NCBI RefSeq assembly: GCF_003073045.1
Contig: NC_037603.1
Location: 11,686,192-11,750,191 of the forward strand
Direction of reading: 5' to 3'
From: Pomacea canaliculata
Lineage: Eukaryota > Mollusca > Gastropoda > Architaenioglossa > Ampullariidae
Length of the DNA stretch: 64,000 nt
A program made the position numbers and the translations under genes. Each line of letters starts with the position of its first letter. Positions within the stretch are counted from its first letter, which is position 1. The notes beneath the pieces are model-generated. The model saw nothing but the letters and a program-made list of their open reading frames with translations. It made no database searches and was not told the DNA's origin. This document shows, piece by piece, positions 1-11,815 of the stretch.

Positions 1-2220
1 CACTTTAAAGAATGAAGATATATCGTTCCATTCTCTGTTTCCTTTTTGGTGCAGCAGGAAATGATGTCGTTTGTGTGTTCATTTCCGTAGATCTATCACT
101 TTACTAATGTATGAACTGTGAGCCAGCTGGTTCTGAACAACGATGATGGAAAGTCAGGACCCATAACAAGTGCCATTATAGCAAGGGGAGTAATATCTTC
201 TTGCCTTCAGGGCTGATATTTCGGATCTCAAAGTTTCAAAGTGAGGATGGTGATACCCTTGTATCCGCCTACAACTCGAAACTAAAGGTCGTACTTGACA
301 GACGTTCTTCCTTAACCTCTTGTCCAGCCACCAGCCGTCCGTCTGCACCTGCCTTCATGTTTATCAAATTGTTTTGAAGGGTGTCTTAAAATGGTATTCA
401 CAAATGTTGTCAATTTCCTTTAAACTCATGTGTACGCAAGAAGATTCTACCCACTTGAACTAAGTATTTGTGCAAGTTTCTTTAATTTTTTCGCATGTTA
501 CTAAAAAAAATTATATCAAGCATTCTGCATGTACGTGAGAAGGACTATGAGAATTTTTCATCAAATTTCCCTACTATGACTTGCTTAAAATTCACCAAAA
601 TCAGGTCATAACTGAGAGGGGTCTAAGCAGATCAATCCAGTCTGCTTTCATTCAAGGAACCATGACTTCAAGTACCAATAAATTCAAGTTAATTTAAATG
701 AAATAAAGAAGCTTGACCATTATAGGGGAGCTAACTCTCCAGGGAAAAGCAGTCAATCAACACAGGTACCATGATAGACCAAATGTACTATTTATATATT
801 TTGAACGTGATTTCTGCCAAAAGTCCACAAACAGTCAGTCACAAGAATTTTATTTTTATATACACGTGGTCTGGCAGACGATCGTTAATGGAGCACAGTC
901 AACTGATGTGATAAAAGACAACAATGATAGCATTTTAACCAAAAACCATATCACCCTGGCTATATCGACTTCCTACCTGAGTCAAATCGACCATACTCTT
1001 CCACATAAAACCACATCCTCCCAATACTGAAAGTCGAAATTGACCAGGCCCAGGCTAAATGAATGCCCAAGCAGTGACACCTATTTTATAGTTAACAACA
1101 TCTCTGCATGTATATTTAATAACAACCTCCAAACTAAAGAGCAGTGGTGGCAAAGGCTTTTTTTTTTAATTCATTTAAAAGAAAATTGCGTTTATGTGCC
1201 ATTGTGAAATTTTAACCGAGGGCAATTAACAGCTTTAACCTCAGCCAATCGCTGCCAACTATCCTCTTTCGTGATGCCTCAGCAGGTCCCGCCAAAAACT
1301 AACAACAACCGCCGGCCTATCACACCGCAACTCCACCACTATGCTACACATTTGAATACGAAACCTCCAGAAAATCATGTGATTTGTTCTCTCAATGTGT
1401 ATTGCCAAGCGACCATTTTAGTTTAGTGATATAGTCGCTGAACTTGTTTCAGCAATGCATAGCTCTGTTGGTAAAATTTGAACTTAATACCTACTCCTTT
1501 ATGGGAGTTTGATTTGTTTTTTGGGCCTAGAGCAATTAGACTTTCAGTGTTGGGATGATATGGTCATCGGAAGGTTGATTTGCCTTCGGCAAGGGGTAGA
1601 TATAACTGGAGCAGTATGTTAAAATGACTGGTAGCCCTATGAACAAGCAGTCTCTTTCCAAATATACTTTATTTATTTTATGTGGTTTCTCCAGAAAATT
1701 GTATTATATAGTAAATGGTGGACCAGAAAATGTACTTAATTTTTATTCAACTGGCAGCTTCTGCAAATAAACAGAACCCAAACTGTCAGTTGTAAAGAGG
1801 TTTCACCCTAATATCTTTATTTAAAAAAGCACAATTTCACAAATAGGTAAACCCCCCCAAAATCAGTAAGAAATAATTCTCTCTCAACATAAGTGGTGTA
1901 GGTAAAGTCCACGTGAGATCAAAGTATATTTATAATCTTCCTATGATCCAAGCACATCAAAAGAGAAAATAGCTCTGACTTACTAATCAATTATCTTAAT
2001 ATCATGGATCAATAAACATAATGCCAGCAAGCCATTAACAAACTTACAATGCTTACATCTAGAACATTTCTATCATAAACAGAAATCCATTTACACACAA
2101 ACATATATTCACATCAAAGTATCTCATGTGGAACTCTTCTTTAAAAAGTTGCAGTTCCTTTTCTGGATAATTATTTCCTTACAAGTTTGTTGAAAATAAG
2201 TTTGACAAATCTAACTTTTT
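1..2220. other. Intergenic, no gene recognised
   Basis: AT-rich sequence with short A and T runs. Apart from the fold-back element at 935-1625 I see no exon with both good splice signals and a sustained reading frame. A short minus-strand ATG-led segment ends at a possible splice donor near 295, but nothing continues it. Confidence 0.4.
935..1625. repeat. Inverted-repeat (fold-back) element, copy A
   Basis: Two arms of roughly 85-100 bp lie in opposite orientation about 500 bp apart. The best core is 1011-1035 on the minus strand against 1539-1563 on the plus strand: 25 bp with three mismatches. The similarity continues outward, more diverged, to about 935 and 1625. The same arm sequence recurs at 7930-8195, so this is a dispersed family and not a chance palindrome. 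No coding capacity or target-site duplication was found. It is probably a non-autonomous DNA element; the superfamily is unknown. Confidence 0.5.
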
Positions 2221-2226
2221 TTTATT
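2221..2226 (-). promoter_or_regulatory. Polyadenylation signal of the 2397-5814 gene
   Basis: AATAAA on the minus strand, about 170 bp beyond the stop codon at 2397-2399. It is the first canonical signal downstream. Confidence 0.5.
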
Positions 2227-2396
2227 CTTGGCACCACGCTAACCATTCAGATATGTAGACAGACTTTCTCTCTCTCTTGTTCATTCTTTCTTGGTTTTCT
2301 CAGTATTTTTCATTTTCATTTTCTTACTGACTTGCCATCTTACATTTCACCTTCTCTTCCTAGTGTCTTCTCCTTTTCTTCCCTGCTCACTTGCTT

Positions 2397-5300
2397 TCAT
2401 GTCTGAATCAAAAGACAAGAAGGCAGCAAAGCATGCTGGGTAAGCGTGGATGGCAGCGACTCAACAATCCTTGTAATCTGATTGGTCAGCTCCCAAACAC
2501 TAAAATAGAATAAACAGAAAACTTAAGTGTAAGGAAAAAAAAAAAAACCATGAAAAAATGGAATGACTAGACATCGTTAACATACACAGGTAACATATAG
2601 GTACTGACATTACAAAAAATACAATTTTCTAGACAAGTTAGAGTAGATCAAAGAGAGAGAGGGAATTTTAAAGGTAACAGATAAAAGACAAACTGCTGAC
2701 CACTTTCTGAGCTCGTCTGGAACAGGATCGTTAGGCTGGTCCTCATTTATAAGAACAGATTTTATAGCTTTAAAATTCTCCTCTATGCTCTTTTTGTGCT
2801 GACTCAGTGGCTCAATGTTCTTCAGGCTTGAAATTGATTGCTGCAAGAATTACAAAACAAGACAGAATTCAAAACAAGGTTTGAAAATTCTTACATAAAT
2901 GCAGACAGGTGTGGACAAGCATGTACATGTGGACACAGATTCACACACATGAAGCAGAATACAGTTGTCATGTGCAAATTGTTTCTTCATCTGTAAGCCG
3001 TCTATCCAAAGATGAGACTGTTTTTCATCTTTATTTTTGTTCTCAACTTATGGACATTCAACTTGTTAAACACCTATACCTTTATAGCTAACATGCTGAC
3101 TGTCCTTTTAAGAAATCTGTTGTTTCCTTTGTAAATCCTATTGTTACCATTCCACATGATCGGGTGTTAAACAAGCAATTGCTCTGTTGGACTGAACAAC
3201 TCCAACCTTATTTCTGTTGATTGTTTCAAAGCTTGTAAAATGCACTTCAAGCTGCTATGTCTCTTGATTCCTCTGAGCTTCTGCCACATCTTTCTTACAT
3301 GACAAGCAACTGCCCACATTCGTACTGCTCATCTGTCTCATCGGCACACTAGTACTGAAATCATGGAGTTTTGCTCAGTGACTCCACAGGGCCAATTTGT
3401 TGATTACTTTCCACTGTGGCTGTTACCTCTGTGCCTTCCCTTTCTTCTGTTATTGTGCTCATCTTTCTGTTCCTTTTTGTACTACAAATTAACCTTGTTT
3501 TTTTTAATTTGTTTAATGTGCTGAGTGTAGTTATTTCAAATGCAAATTTATTATTTCCATTTTTAGTCACATAAAGAAAAAATGATAAATATATATATAT
3601 AGAGAGAGAAAGCAAGGCAAACATTTTATTCAATGCTGCCTCTTAAATATTTGCACACACAAGTGTGAATTGTACATACATATAACAAGGCCAGTTGATG
3701 TGCCAGGTACTTGGGCCGCTGAGATTTGATAATATCCTCATTAATCTGATGTGATAATGTTGCTATCTGATGAAGGTGAGACATAGCACCTATGTACTCT
3801 GTAACAGATTTTTATAATCTGAAAAGGATCCAAGTTTAATTTTGTTAATCATGTACTAGATTGTAATACAAGGCATGTCAAATAGAGAAGAACTCTGCAA
3901 TCAGAAACCAGTGCTTGCTAAGTTAATACCTTTCATCAGCAGGAAATGACAAGTATTATTTGCCATTGAATCATCTTCCTATAATATTTTCAGCTAATAA
4001 TTGGGGAGGTTAAAACTGCAATTGATGTCAAATAAAAAGTGCATGTATAAAATATTGTTTCATATTTGCTGTTGGAAAAAAGCAATATGGGAAAATGAAG
4101 GTTATTCAATGATTTTAGTCCTAATAAGATTAGAGAAGTCTGTGATGCTGAATCACTATGGATATTAGTTTTATTCAAGGAACTTGAACCACCTCTCTGG
4201 TAATAAAAGAAGACATTTTGAATAATTCAGACTAAAATATAAGAATAAACATAACATTATTTTATGTTAAGCAGCTGGCCACCAGATATATTTCATTTTT
4301 ATCAGATGATTAACTTACCATCCAGGTGAGTCTGCTTTGATACAAGAGAGAAGCTCTTAGAGTCTTTGATGTATTGCACAGCCCTTGGAAACATCTTGCT
4401 CATATTTGTAATTCCTAAGTATTCCTAGAAGACAGAAATAATTTGATGAACACACAAGCAATACATTAGAAGAAAAGTTCTAAAACATAACCTTTTCTCG
4501 GCATAAATAACATTGGAAATTATTAAGTGCAAGTTATAACAGAATTACCTACCTTCAAAGCTTTTTGTTATTAATGACACATGGAAAATTGATACTTATA
4601 TCACTCTGCATATCCACTTGAAGAAGGTTACAGAAACATCATGCTCATGCAAAAGTAGCACTTCAGCATGACTATGACTGGCTGGAAAAAAACCAACAGA
4701 TATTACTTACCTCCACTGAAGAATGAATTGTCCTGTCTTTGACCAGCACATGGCGCATCCGCTCAATAATAAGATTTGCTGGAGAAATGAGTTGAAATAA
4801 TAAAAAATACATAGAACTAGCTGGGACAATATATAGTAAATGAGCATATATGACACACAGCAATGTCTTCTTTAATTGTAATTGAGCTTTCTAGACAATT
4901 ACATGTTCAACATTAAGTGTACTTAAAACTTTTATACACTTAATGTTCATACTGCTAGTTCCATGTGCAGTAACACATACAGGTTTTCCTTTTGCCAGAG
5001 TTCTCCATTAAATTTTGCTGCTATAGAACCTCCTTACATATAAAAAGTTCTTAGCAAGTTGATGACTCTTGAATTTCTAAAATTTGTGCTTTTTTGTCTG
5101 ATGAGAAACTTAACTGAAAAGCCAGAAGTGAAAACAGATTTTGTATCATATTTGGTGTCCTATGTCAGTAGTCATCAGGTATGGAAATCACACACACACA
5201 CAAAAAATGATATGCTTGTTTACCTTTACTTCTGAAGGAGTTGCTGACCTTCCCATTATCAATCCTATGTGAGGGTTGCTAAGAAAAAAAAAATACATGA

Positions 5301-5814
5301 TAAAAGCGCAAAGAATTTAACTAGTTTTTGACATGGATTTCCATCAAACTGTGCTTCATTATTATATAGAAATAATGCAGAAGTTTGAATTATCAAACAT
5401 ACTACAGTTCCATTTGCATTTTTCTTTGTTTGAGTGTGCATGTCAATAAAAGAAGTGTTACAATCAGTAGTAATAAAAACACAGTTACTTTATAGGAATG
5501 AGCTTGGAAAGAATAAAATGTGTTATACGTTTAGTAATTCTTTTCTGCACAGAACTTCCAGCTGAGAACACAACGCAGCTACTTCCACTTTTATCTCCCC
5601 AGCTCCCGTTGACATCGACGCTACCGTTGGTTCGTGCAGCAAAACGTCAACTATAAAGAAAACATTGTAATCATGAATAATATTAATATCAATGATAACA
5701 AAAATAACGCATTATTATCATACCGCGGGTTCAATGACTCTGAAGTAAACTACCTTTAAACATAGGATCATAATGCTTTGGAACTACTAGCGGTCGGGTA
5801 GCGTTCACCGCCAT
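2397..5814 (-). CDS. Uncharacterised seven-exon gene for a helical protein of about 217 residues
   Basis: I assembled the coding exons by hand, in transcript order: 5814-5754, 5650-5529, 5278-5224, 4778-4711, 4424-4319, 2840-2701 and 2499-2397. All have GT/AG borders. Exons 1-5 join in frame, from an ATG in an AAAATGGCGG context, and exons 6-7 join in frame to the TGA. Exon 5 ends in phase 1 while exon 6 reads only in phase 0, so either a small exon between 4319 and 2840 was missed or there is a one-base error. The protein starts MAVNATRPLVVPKHYDPMFK. It is rich in charged amphipathic helix (IIERMRHVLVKDR; SQHKKSIEENFKAIKSVL; ELTNQITRIVESL), and I see no signal peptide, membrane segment or catalytic motif. 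It resembles the small helical subunits of multiprotein complexes, but I cannot name a family. An AATAAA follows the stop by about 170 bp. Confidence 0.72.
4909..4947. repeat. Short perfect hairpin
   Basis: A 13-bp perfect inverted repeat (4909-4921 against 4935-4947) with a 13-nt AT-rich loop, in intron 4 of the minus-strand gene. The stem is too short for a miRNA precursor. Function unknown. Confidence 0.5.
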
Positions 5815-6015
5815 TTTGTTGTCTAGTCCAGGGGAGACAAGTAAGACAAGTACAAGGGAGGAGTGCATTCCTTAGAAACCATCAACCTGTGCGAACTAAC
5901 ATTAATAATGTGAAGTTGATCACTGCATACTAAACCAGATGAAACCAAGAAGACACCGTCTAATGATCTGGCGATTTTTAATAATTCTCAGTCTCAGAAC
6001 TGTTATATTCAAAAT
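5815..6015. promoter_or_regulatory. Shared head-to-head promoter region
   Basis: Only 201 bp separate the start codons of two divergent genes (ATG at 5814 minus, ATG at 6016 plus). The interval must hold both 5' UTRs and both core promoters unless non-coding first exons lie elsewhere. There is no obvious TATA box. The minus-strand start lies in AAAATGGCGG, which resembles a YY1-type initiator. This is inferred from position; no transcript evidence is available. Confidence 0.5.
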
Positions 6016-9000
6016 ATGAGTGGACTAACTCAGAAGGCAGTCGATTTGCCAGAGCTCGTCAGTGAGTAGTTATATATAATTGGTGATGCACTTGATTTTT
6101 GTTTCATAAATAATAAATAAAATAGTTCTGTAATTTAACTTTTGAATGCATATTAAGAGGGTGGTTTAAAATATCCAGTAGACCAGTCTAGCTTCTAAAA
6201 AGGGGGGTGGGGGTCCCACCAGATTCATGAGTGACCCAGCATGCAAAATATCATGAGCCCCAACTCAGCCATACCTGGGCTTAAGATATGCCCTACTTGG
6301 TGAAGCCACTCATCGGGCCACAGTGGGTTTTGTAACTGGTGGATAAGTAGGCCCGAAGTAGGTATCCCATCAGAAGCCCACCATAATACCACTCTGTCCC
6401 CTACTTTATAGGACCAGTGGGTGGTCTGCCCACCTCTTAACCACTTTCTCACCCCCAACATGTGGTCTATCCACCTCAAAACCACTTTCTCACCACCAAA
6501 ATCCCACTCTTTCACCACATTAATACCACCAGCAGGTGGTCTGCCTACCACTACACCACTTTCTAACCACCAAAACCATCACTCCTTCGCACAGCATGAT
6601 ATCACGCAGCATCGTATCATCTCTACCACACATAGAGCACCAATACTATGAAGCGAAATGACAATTCAAAATGATTTATCGATACTAAAAAGGTGTGGTT
6701 AATTTCGATGTTATTTACATTATTATATTATTTAGTCTGTAACTGTGGTGAATACGTTTTTAAAATGTAAAAACAGTGATTTAATTGATACTGATAAGAA
6801 GAGATGATGGGTGTAATAATTACTGGAAGGTTTTGTATTTTCTTAGCTGTAAAGATGTGAAAGAAGCCTGTTTAAGTATAGCATTCATGGAGGTACAGGA
6901 AAACGGTGTATTTAATTCAATTGAATGTTAATGCTGCCCTTACGTTTGAATAATTATAGTTATTAGAATTCAACTTAAATCAGCATTCACAAGTTTAAGA
7001 CCAAATTATATTATTTACACATAAAAATAAGTGCCTTGAAATCATTGGCGTAGCAACTTTTGAGGCATTGAAGCAAGTGGTTTACTGTGTCTAGACCCCA
7101 GAAGTCTTCTTTTGCCTTCCTTTGCTTATAATTCAGGAACTCATTTACTGCTTGGTGGATGGAGGTGGTTCTCTATTTACTGACTCACAAACTTTTGATA
7201 TAAAGTCAAGCACACTAACTCATGAGTGCAAAACCTCCCTTTTTTTTCCATGAGTAAGATATACAAATTATGTTTATTGTCATTTTCAGTCAGCATTATG
7301 GTTTTCTTTTGCAGATCTTTCTGTAGAAGAGACAAGTGGAAAGGGTACATGTACCCTAAGATACTTTTATCCTGCACAAGAAAGTGATAGTATTGACTGG
7401 AGTATTAAGTAAGTATTAAGTGTATTACTAATAGTGTATTAGTACTCATAAGCATGTTGAGACCAGACTCATCAGCCAAAGCTAACCCACTCTTTGTGTA
7501 TGTGCAAACCTATCAGCAAATTAAACAGTAAAGTTTATGGAGAATATGAAAAGGATTCCTTTAAATGTTTTATTTGCTGAGAACTTACCCAGCCTGCAAG
7601 AACCACTTGCGGGAAGAGCGAAAGGCCCCTTGCTTGTTTTGAAAGAGGGGCCCTTAACTTACTGGGAATTCCTGCGAGTACTCATCATTTTCCCCGCGAA
7701 AGGCCCATCAACTTCCCCGCTTGCTGTATCCCTCACCCAGTCTCACACTTTTATAACACTGGTACACAAGCTGGCACACCATGAAGAAAACATTCAAGAG
7801 CTTTTCAAAAATGTTTTATCTGCTGAGAACTTAGTTTATACACTTTTAAAGTGTGTCATTATTTCGTTATGTATGACATCTTACATCTTTTATTGTAATC
7901 CCTGTTTCTATATACATATCTAAGTCATTTGTCACTTCAGCCCAATACCCACATTGCCCCGGCTATATCAAGCTCGCCTCTGAGTCAGATTGACCCCTTC
8001 CATGCCCAAATTGTCCTACAAAAGACAAAATCATTCCTTCGCTGAAAACTAATTGTGTCATTAGTGATCGATTAGCCATATGGGCTTGGGTCGATTTGAT
8101 TTATAGGATGATTTGATCATGACAGGAGTTGATTTGACTCTGGAACAAGGTGGACAGTATGGCTTGGGTTATGTTGTTTTGGATCAAACTGACAGGCCTC
8201 CCATCATACACAGCTGGATATACTGCTTTTTAGTATTTTTTTGTGCATTTTCTTTCATTGTATTAACAGAAGGTTAATATGTCATTGAGATTTGCCAGTA
8301 AATGGGTATGACAGACTTGCAACTAGTCTTGCATGTTCTGACCTAGAAAAACCTAGACATCTGCACTAGATCTTTCACTTCACAATCCGTCTGTGCTATA
8401 AATAACTTATCAGAAATCTCATTCACCAGTTTCCCTTCCATTTGGTTAATTCAACAAGAATTTGTTGGAGAAAGGGAGATTCTGTTCAGCATACAAAGGC
8501 AAAAAATATATCTACCAAACAATATGTGGAGGAAGGTACTTGGTGCTAAGTAGGGGGGGCATTTGTGAGTGGGCAGAAGTATGAGTGAAAACTGATTTGA
8601 TCTCAGTAGTTTCATTCACAATTATCACATTGTAACTGTTGATTTTTATTTATCTCCTGCATTTTCACACATTTTAGGAATATTTATTTCTATTCTACTT
8701 TATTATGATATAATGATTTTATTAGCAACTAGCAATAATTGAACTTGCAAAAGATCATTCAACAAACAAATATCCTTGTCAATTTCTACTTTTGGGCATA
8801 CATGTTTGTTAACCATTTTCGATGACTGGATATTAACATTTAAATCAAGCTTATGTCCAGTTGGTAAAGATTGTAAGACTTGATGGCAAGTTTGGTGTAC
8901 AAATGTATTTTTTATACATTTATTAACATTATTATTATTAACAGGAAGAAATAAGTTTATTTTGATATATTTAGTTTTATATTAAAAAGGATTTTTAAGC

Positions 9001-10118
9001 CTATGTTTTTGCTTTAATTCATTCTTGTTTGAAGTTTTTTGATATTTTAGGGGATTTAGTTATATTTATTTTAAAAGCATATATTGCAACAGCTGCAATT
9101 TGTAATAAATTATAAATAATTTGCTATTTATTACAGAGATAACTCCATGATTTTCAAGGTATTTAGGGCAGGTTCTGACAGAGTTGCCTACTTGAAACAG
9201 TCAAAATTAATTCCTGAAGACTTGCAGAAGCAGTTAGAGGTACAGAAAAGGGTGAGCATTGATTGGTACATCAAGTTCCCTACATTGGATTTAGCTAAGG
9301 TGACCAGACGTCCCGCATTAGGCGGGACAGTCCCGCTTTTGACCTCGTGTCCCGCCTGAATATCGGGCGGGACGCCCAATGTCCCGCTTTCTGGCTTTCT
9401 GGAAGTCCATCAAATGTCCCGGTTGTCTTTAAAAATCTGATTACCGTACACTGATACGCCCCTCCCCCTACTTTTTTCGGCGTTTTTTGTCGGTGACGAC
9501 ACCATCTTCGGCACGTGTCCCGCTTTCGCTCCCGAAACGTCTGGTCACCTTAATTTAGCATACCGGCCATGGTCTTAACTGTGGCTTGCACTTTAAATTT
9601 TATTGTTGTAAATGAAGTCAATGATATTTAAGTAAATTTTGTGTTTATCTATCTGTGAGAATGTTGCTGAAATTTTAAACAATTCTTACATCAGATAAAA
9701 TATGCAGAGGAGCTACATTAGTATTGGTATGTTAATTGTCTCTTAAGAAATATGACTTTTACAAAGGACTTAAGTGACAGAGGAAAGAGAGAAAATAAAA
9801 GACCTGAACCTTGCAAGATTTTTATTTGATTTCCTGTGTGCATATGTAGTTTTATAAGCAATAACTGCATGCATGGGTGTTTGTTATTATGTGTGTATGC
9901 ATGCACCTGCACATACATGATGTGTCTATAATTATGTGTGTGGTGTTACTTTTCTGCTACTAATGATTTTGTACGTTCTGCCTTTACAACTAAATTCCTG
10001 TTTTTAAATGTAGAAACTGAAGTATAATGCGAAGATTCCACACTACAAGGTGGTACTCAAGAAAAAAGCTGACTTTACCCTTGATGTCTACTTCCAGCCT
10101 GACAGTCCACCAGTCTAG
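6016..10118 (+). CDS. Uncharacterised four-exon gene for a 119-residue protein
   Basis: Exons 6016-6061, 7315-7408, 9137-9251 and 10014-10118 have canonical GT/AG borders. Their lengths (46+94+115+105 = 360 nt) give 119 codons plus a TAG stop with no frame conflict. The protein begins MSGLTQKAVDLPELVNLSVE. It has a middle segment with alternating charged and aromatic residues (TCTLRYFYPAQESDSIDWSI, then FKVFRAGSDRVAYLKQSKLI) and a lysine-rich C-terminal part (KIPHYKVVLKKKADFTLDVY). No signal peptide or membrane helix is visible. The strand-like composition suggests a small beta-rich domain, but I do not recognise the family. It diverges from the 2397-5814 gene across a 201-bp gap. Intron 3 carries a 257-bp transposon at 9296-9552, only 45 bp after the exon-3 donor. 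No canonical AATAAA follows closely; the first good one is at 12420-12425, beyond a LINE insertion. Confidence 0.8.
6415..6590. repeat. Degenerate tandem repeat, about three units
   Basis: Three diverged units share GTGGTCTGCCCACC followed by an AACCACTTTCTCACC-like segment, starting near 6420, 6462 and 6535. They lie in intron 1 of the 6016-10118 gene. The open frames on both strands here arise from the repeat. Confidence 0.6.
7537..7832. repeat. Pair of about 50-bp direct repeats
   Basis: A segment ending in ATGTTTTATTTGCTGAGAAC (to about 7588) recurs with substitutions ending near 7830. The copies are about 240 bp apart and bracket a GC-richer stretch with two GCGAAAGGCCC-like motifs. This could be an old local duplication or the flanks of an ancient insertion. 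It lies in intron 2 of the 6016-10118 gene. Confidence 0.45.
7930..8195. repeat. Inverted-repeat (fold-back) element, copy B
   Basis: The left arm (about 7930-8030) contains GGCTATATC followed by TGAGTCAGATTGACC and matches copy A around 955-1000. An inverted, more diverged arm follows at about 8085-8195, with a spacer near 55 bp against about 500 bp in copy A. Lies in intron 2 of the 119-residue gene. Confidence 0.4.
9296..9552. mobile_element. 257-bp non-autonomous DNA transposon (MITE) with 7-bp target duplication
   Basis: The ends form a perfect 16-bp terminal inverted repeat beginning TAAGGTGACCAGACGT. It is flanked by an exact direct repeat ATTTAGC at 9289-9295 and 9553-9559. The interior repeats TCCCGC/GCGGGA motifs several times in both orientations and is much more GC- and CpG-rich than its surroundings. 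There is no open frame of note, so mobility would have depended on a transposase from elsewhere. A 7-bp duplication does not separate the candidate superfamilies, so I leave it unassigned. The intact ends and duplication suggest a fairly recent insertion. Confidence 0.85.
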
Positions 10119-10762
10119 TGAAGATTTGTTAGTGTTTTGAATAGGAACTTGGCAATTACTTTGTCACAGTATAGACGTAAGGAGATTTGTAACTATAAGC
10201 TGTACATTATTGTTTGCCGTGCCATGATAGACTGTAGCATTTTGAATGCTGTATTGAGACCTGAGTGAAAATATTTGCAACAAACATAGTGATATAGAAA
10301 AAACTTTATTGTTACTAACACAGACTTAGTCATTTTGAGTGATGGATTTTGGTAGATTGGCCTGTAGAATTGGATGTTGAACGATGTGTTCATTGGCTTA
10401 TGTGAATTTTGGCCCTGTAACAAAGATGACAGGCCAGTGTTAGACATACTGCTATTGAAGCCATTGCCTTCAAACCAATCTTGGAATGAGCATAAGTACC
10501 TTATTCATTTGGCCAAATTCTCCCACATTTACTTGGAGAACTGAATACAAGAGCAATGGTGTATTGTAAAGAGAGAAAATGCTGAAGTAGAGGGGAAATG
10601 ATTGTCCTTGATAAGACACTGAAAAGAGAGCTTGACAAAATGTGAATAAGAGTGTAAATGGGACTGCACTCATCTTTGAGCTTACCATTAAATGAGGACT
10701 ACATTCCCTTACAACTGTCCTCTGAGTCATTTGACTCACATGTTTACCATCCTAAATCAGTA

Positions 10763-11563
10763 CCAAGCTTATATCATGCAGCTAAATCTAGGACTACCAT
10801 GGGCAAAGACAATGGAAGATACCCTGCACGGCTACAGATTTAGACACGTGTGGGAACAAGGTGGGGTAGGAGATGCCAGGGCTTTTATCTTACTACTCAA
10901 ACAAAGATTGAAATACAACTTTGCACAAAAATGGTCAGACAAAATGCAGACAAGTGATAGGTACTCAACCTACAGACAGTTTAAAAAGGAATTTGAACCA
11001 GAAAGATATCTTTCAGTATTAACCATAAAAAAAGTTCAGAAATACTCTAATACGATTTAGACTAGACTTTAGCAAAATAAACTTTAATAACAGATATTCT
11101 AACACCTTGGTCAAAAAATGCCCTTTTTGCCAAGACAAAACGGAAGATGAAGAACACTTTCTGCTACAGTGTTAAGCCTATGTGGATATCAGGGCCAAGT
11201 ATCTTGCACCCCTGATAAACAGTAGATACAGTGTCAAACCTATGGTGATATCTGGGCCAAGTATCTTAAGATAAGAGAGAGGGCAAATAAATAAATGGTC
11301 TCTATGTGAGTGGAGTGTGAGCGAGTGTGTGTGTGTGTACGTGCGTGAGCTGTATATGGAAGTAAAAGAGAGAGAGGGCAAACGAAGAATGGTTGGCATG
11401 AGTGTAAGTGCTAGGTAATGAGTGGTTGAAACGATATTTATGTACGTCATGTAATTCATATCTTTTACCTGTGTATGTTCTATGGCCGGTGACAAAATGT
11501 ATACCACCCCCTGCTTTGAAAGGGTCATCAACCCATCAAATAAATAATTCAATTCTCAATTCT
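10763..11563 (+). mobile_element. 5'-truncated non-LTR retrotransposon (LINE) with 15-bp target duplication
   Basis: An exact 15-bp direct repeat (CATCCTAAATCAGTA) flanks this segment at 10748-10762 and 11564-11578. The plus strand reads as the C-terminal end of a LINE ORF2 protein: an arginine-rich stretch (GYRFRHVWEQGG; RYSTYRQFKKEFEPERYL), then after a one-base frameshift near 11040 the zinc-knuckle-like CPFCQDKTEDEEHFLLQC typical of the end of many LINE polymerases. A stop follows the last Cys, and about 60 bp holding the terminal domain are tandemly duplicated near 11169 and 11231. A 3' UTR with GT and GAGA runs leads to a short AATTCT-type tail. It is truncated at the 5' end and cannot be autonomous. 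The clade is not assigned. Confidence 0.85.
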
Positions 11564-11662
11564 CATCCTAAATCAGTAATAAGAGAGAGTTAATTTGTAC
11601 TACCATACAAAACATATCATCATGTAAATAATTAAACATTACTTGTAACAAAATTTATCACC

Positions 11663-11815
11663 AGTGTGTTAGAATGCCTCAATACAAAGTTTTTAATGTG
11701 TTTTACAATGCCCCATTCCTAAAAGTGTGAATGTGTTAGAAAGTCAAATACTGTTTAAATGTGTTACAATACCCCATTACTAAGTATTTGATTGTGTGTT
11801 AGAATGTCCTTATTG
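11663..11815. repeat. Degenerate tandem repeat, about 2.3 units
   Basis: Units of about 60 bp share GTGTGTTAGAATG...AATGTGTTACAATACCCCATT. No coding meaning. Confidence 0.5.

Noticed and set aside
713..1030. Open frame of 105 codons, plus strand
   Set aside because: It overlaps the left arm of the fold-back element and has no codon bias or motif.
7537..7923. Open frame of 128 codons, plus strand
   Set aside because: It spans two copies of a 50-bp direct repeat inside an intron; the frame is a by-product of the repeat.
11178..11552. Open frame of 124 codons, minus strand
   Set aside because: It is antisense to the LINE 3' end and rich in Thr/His/Ser from GT repeats.
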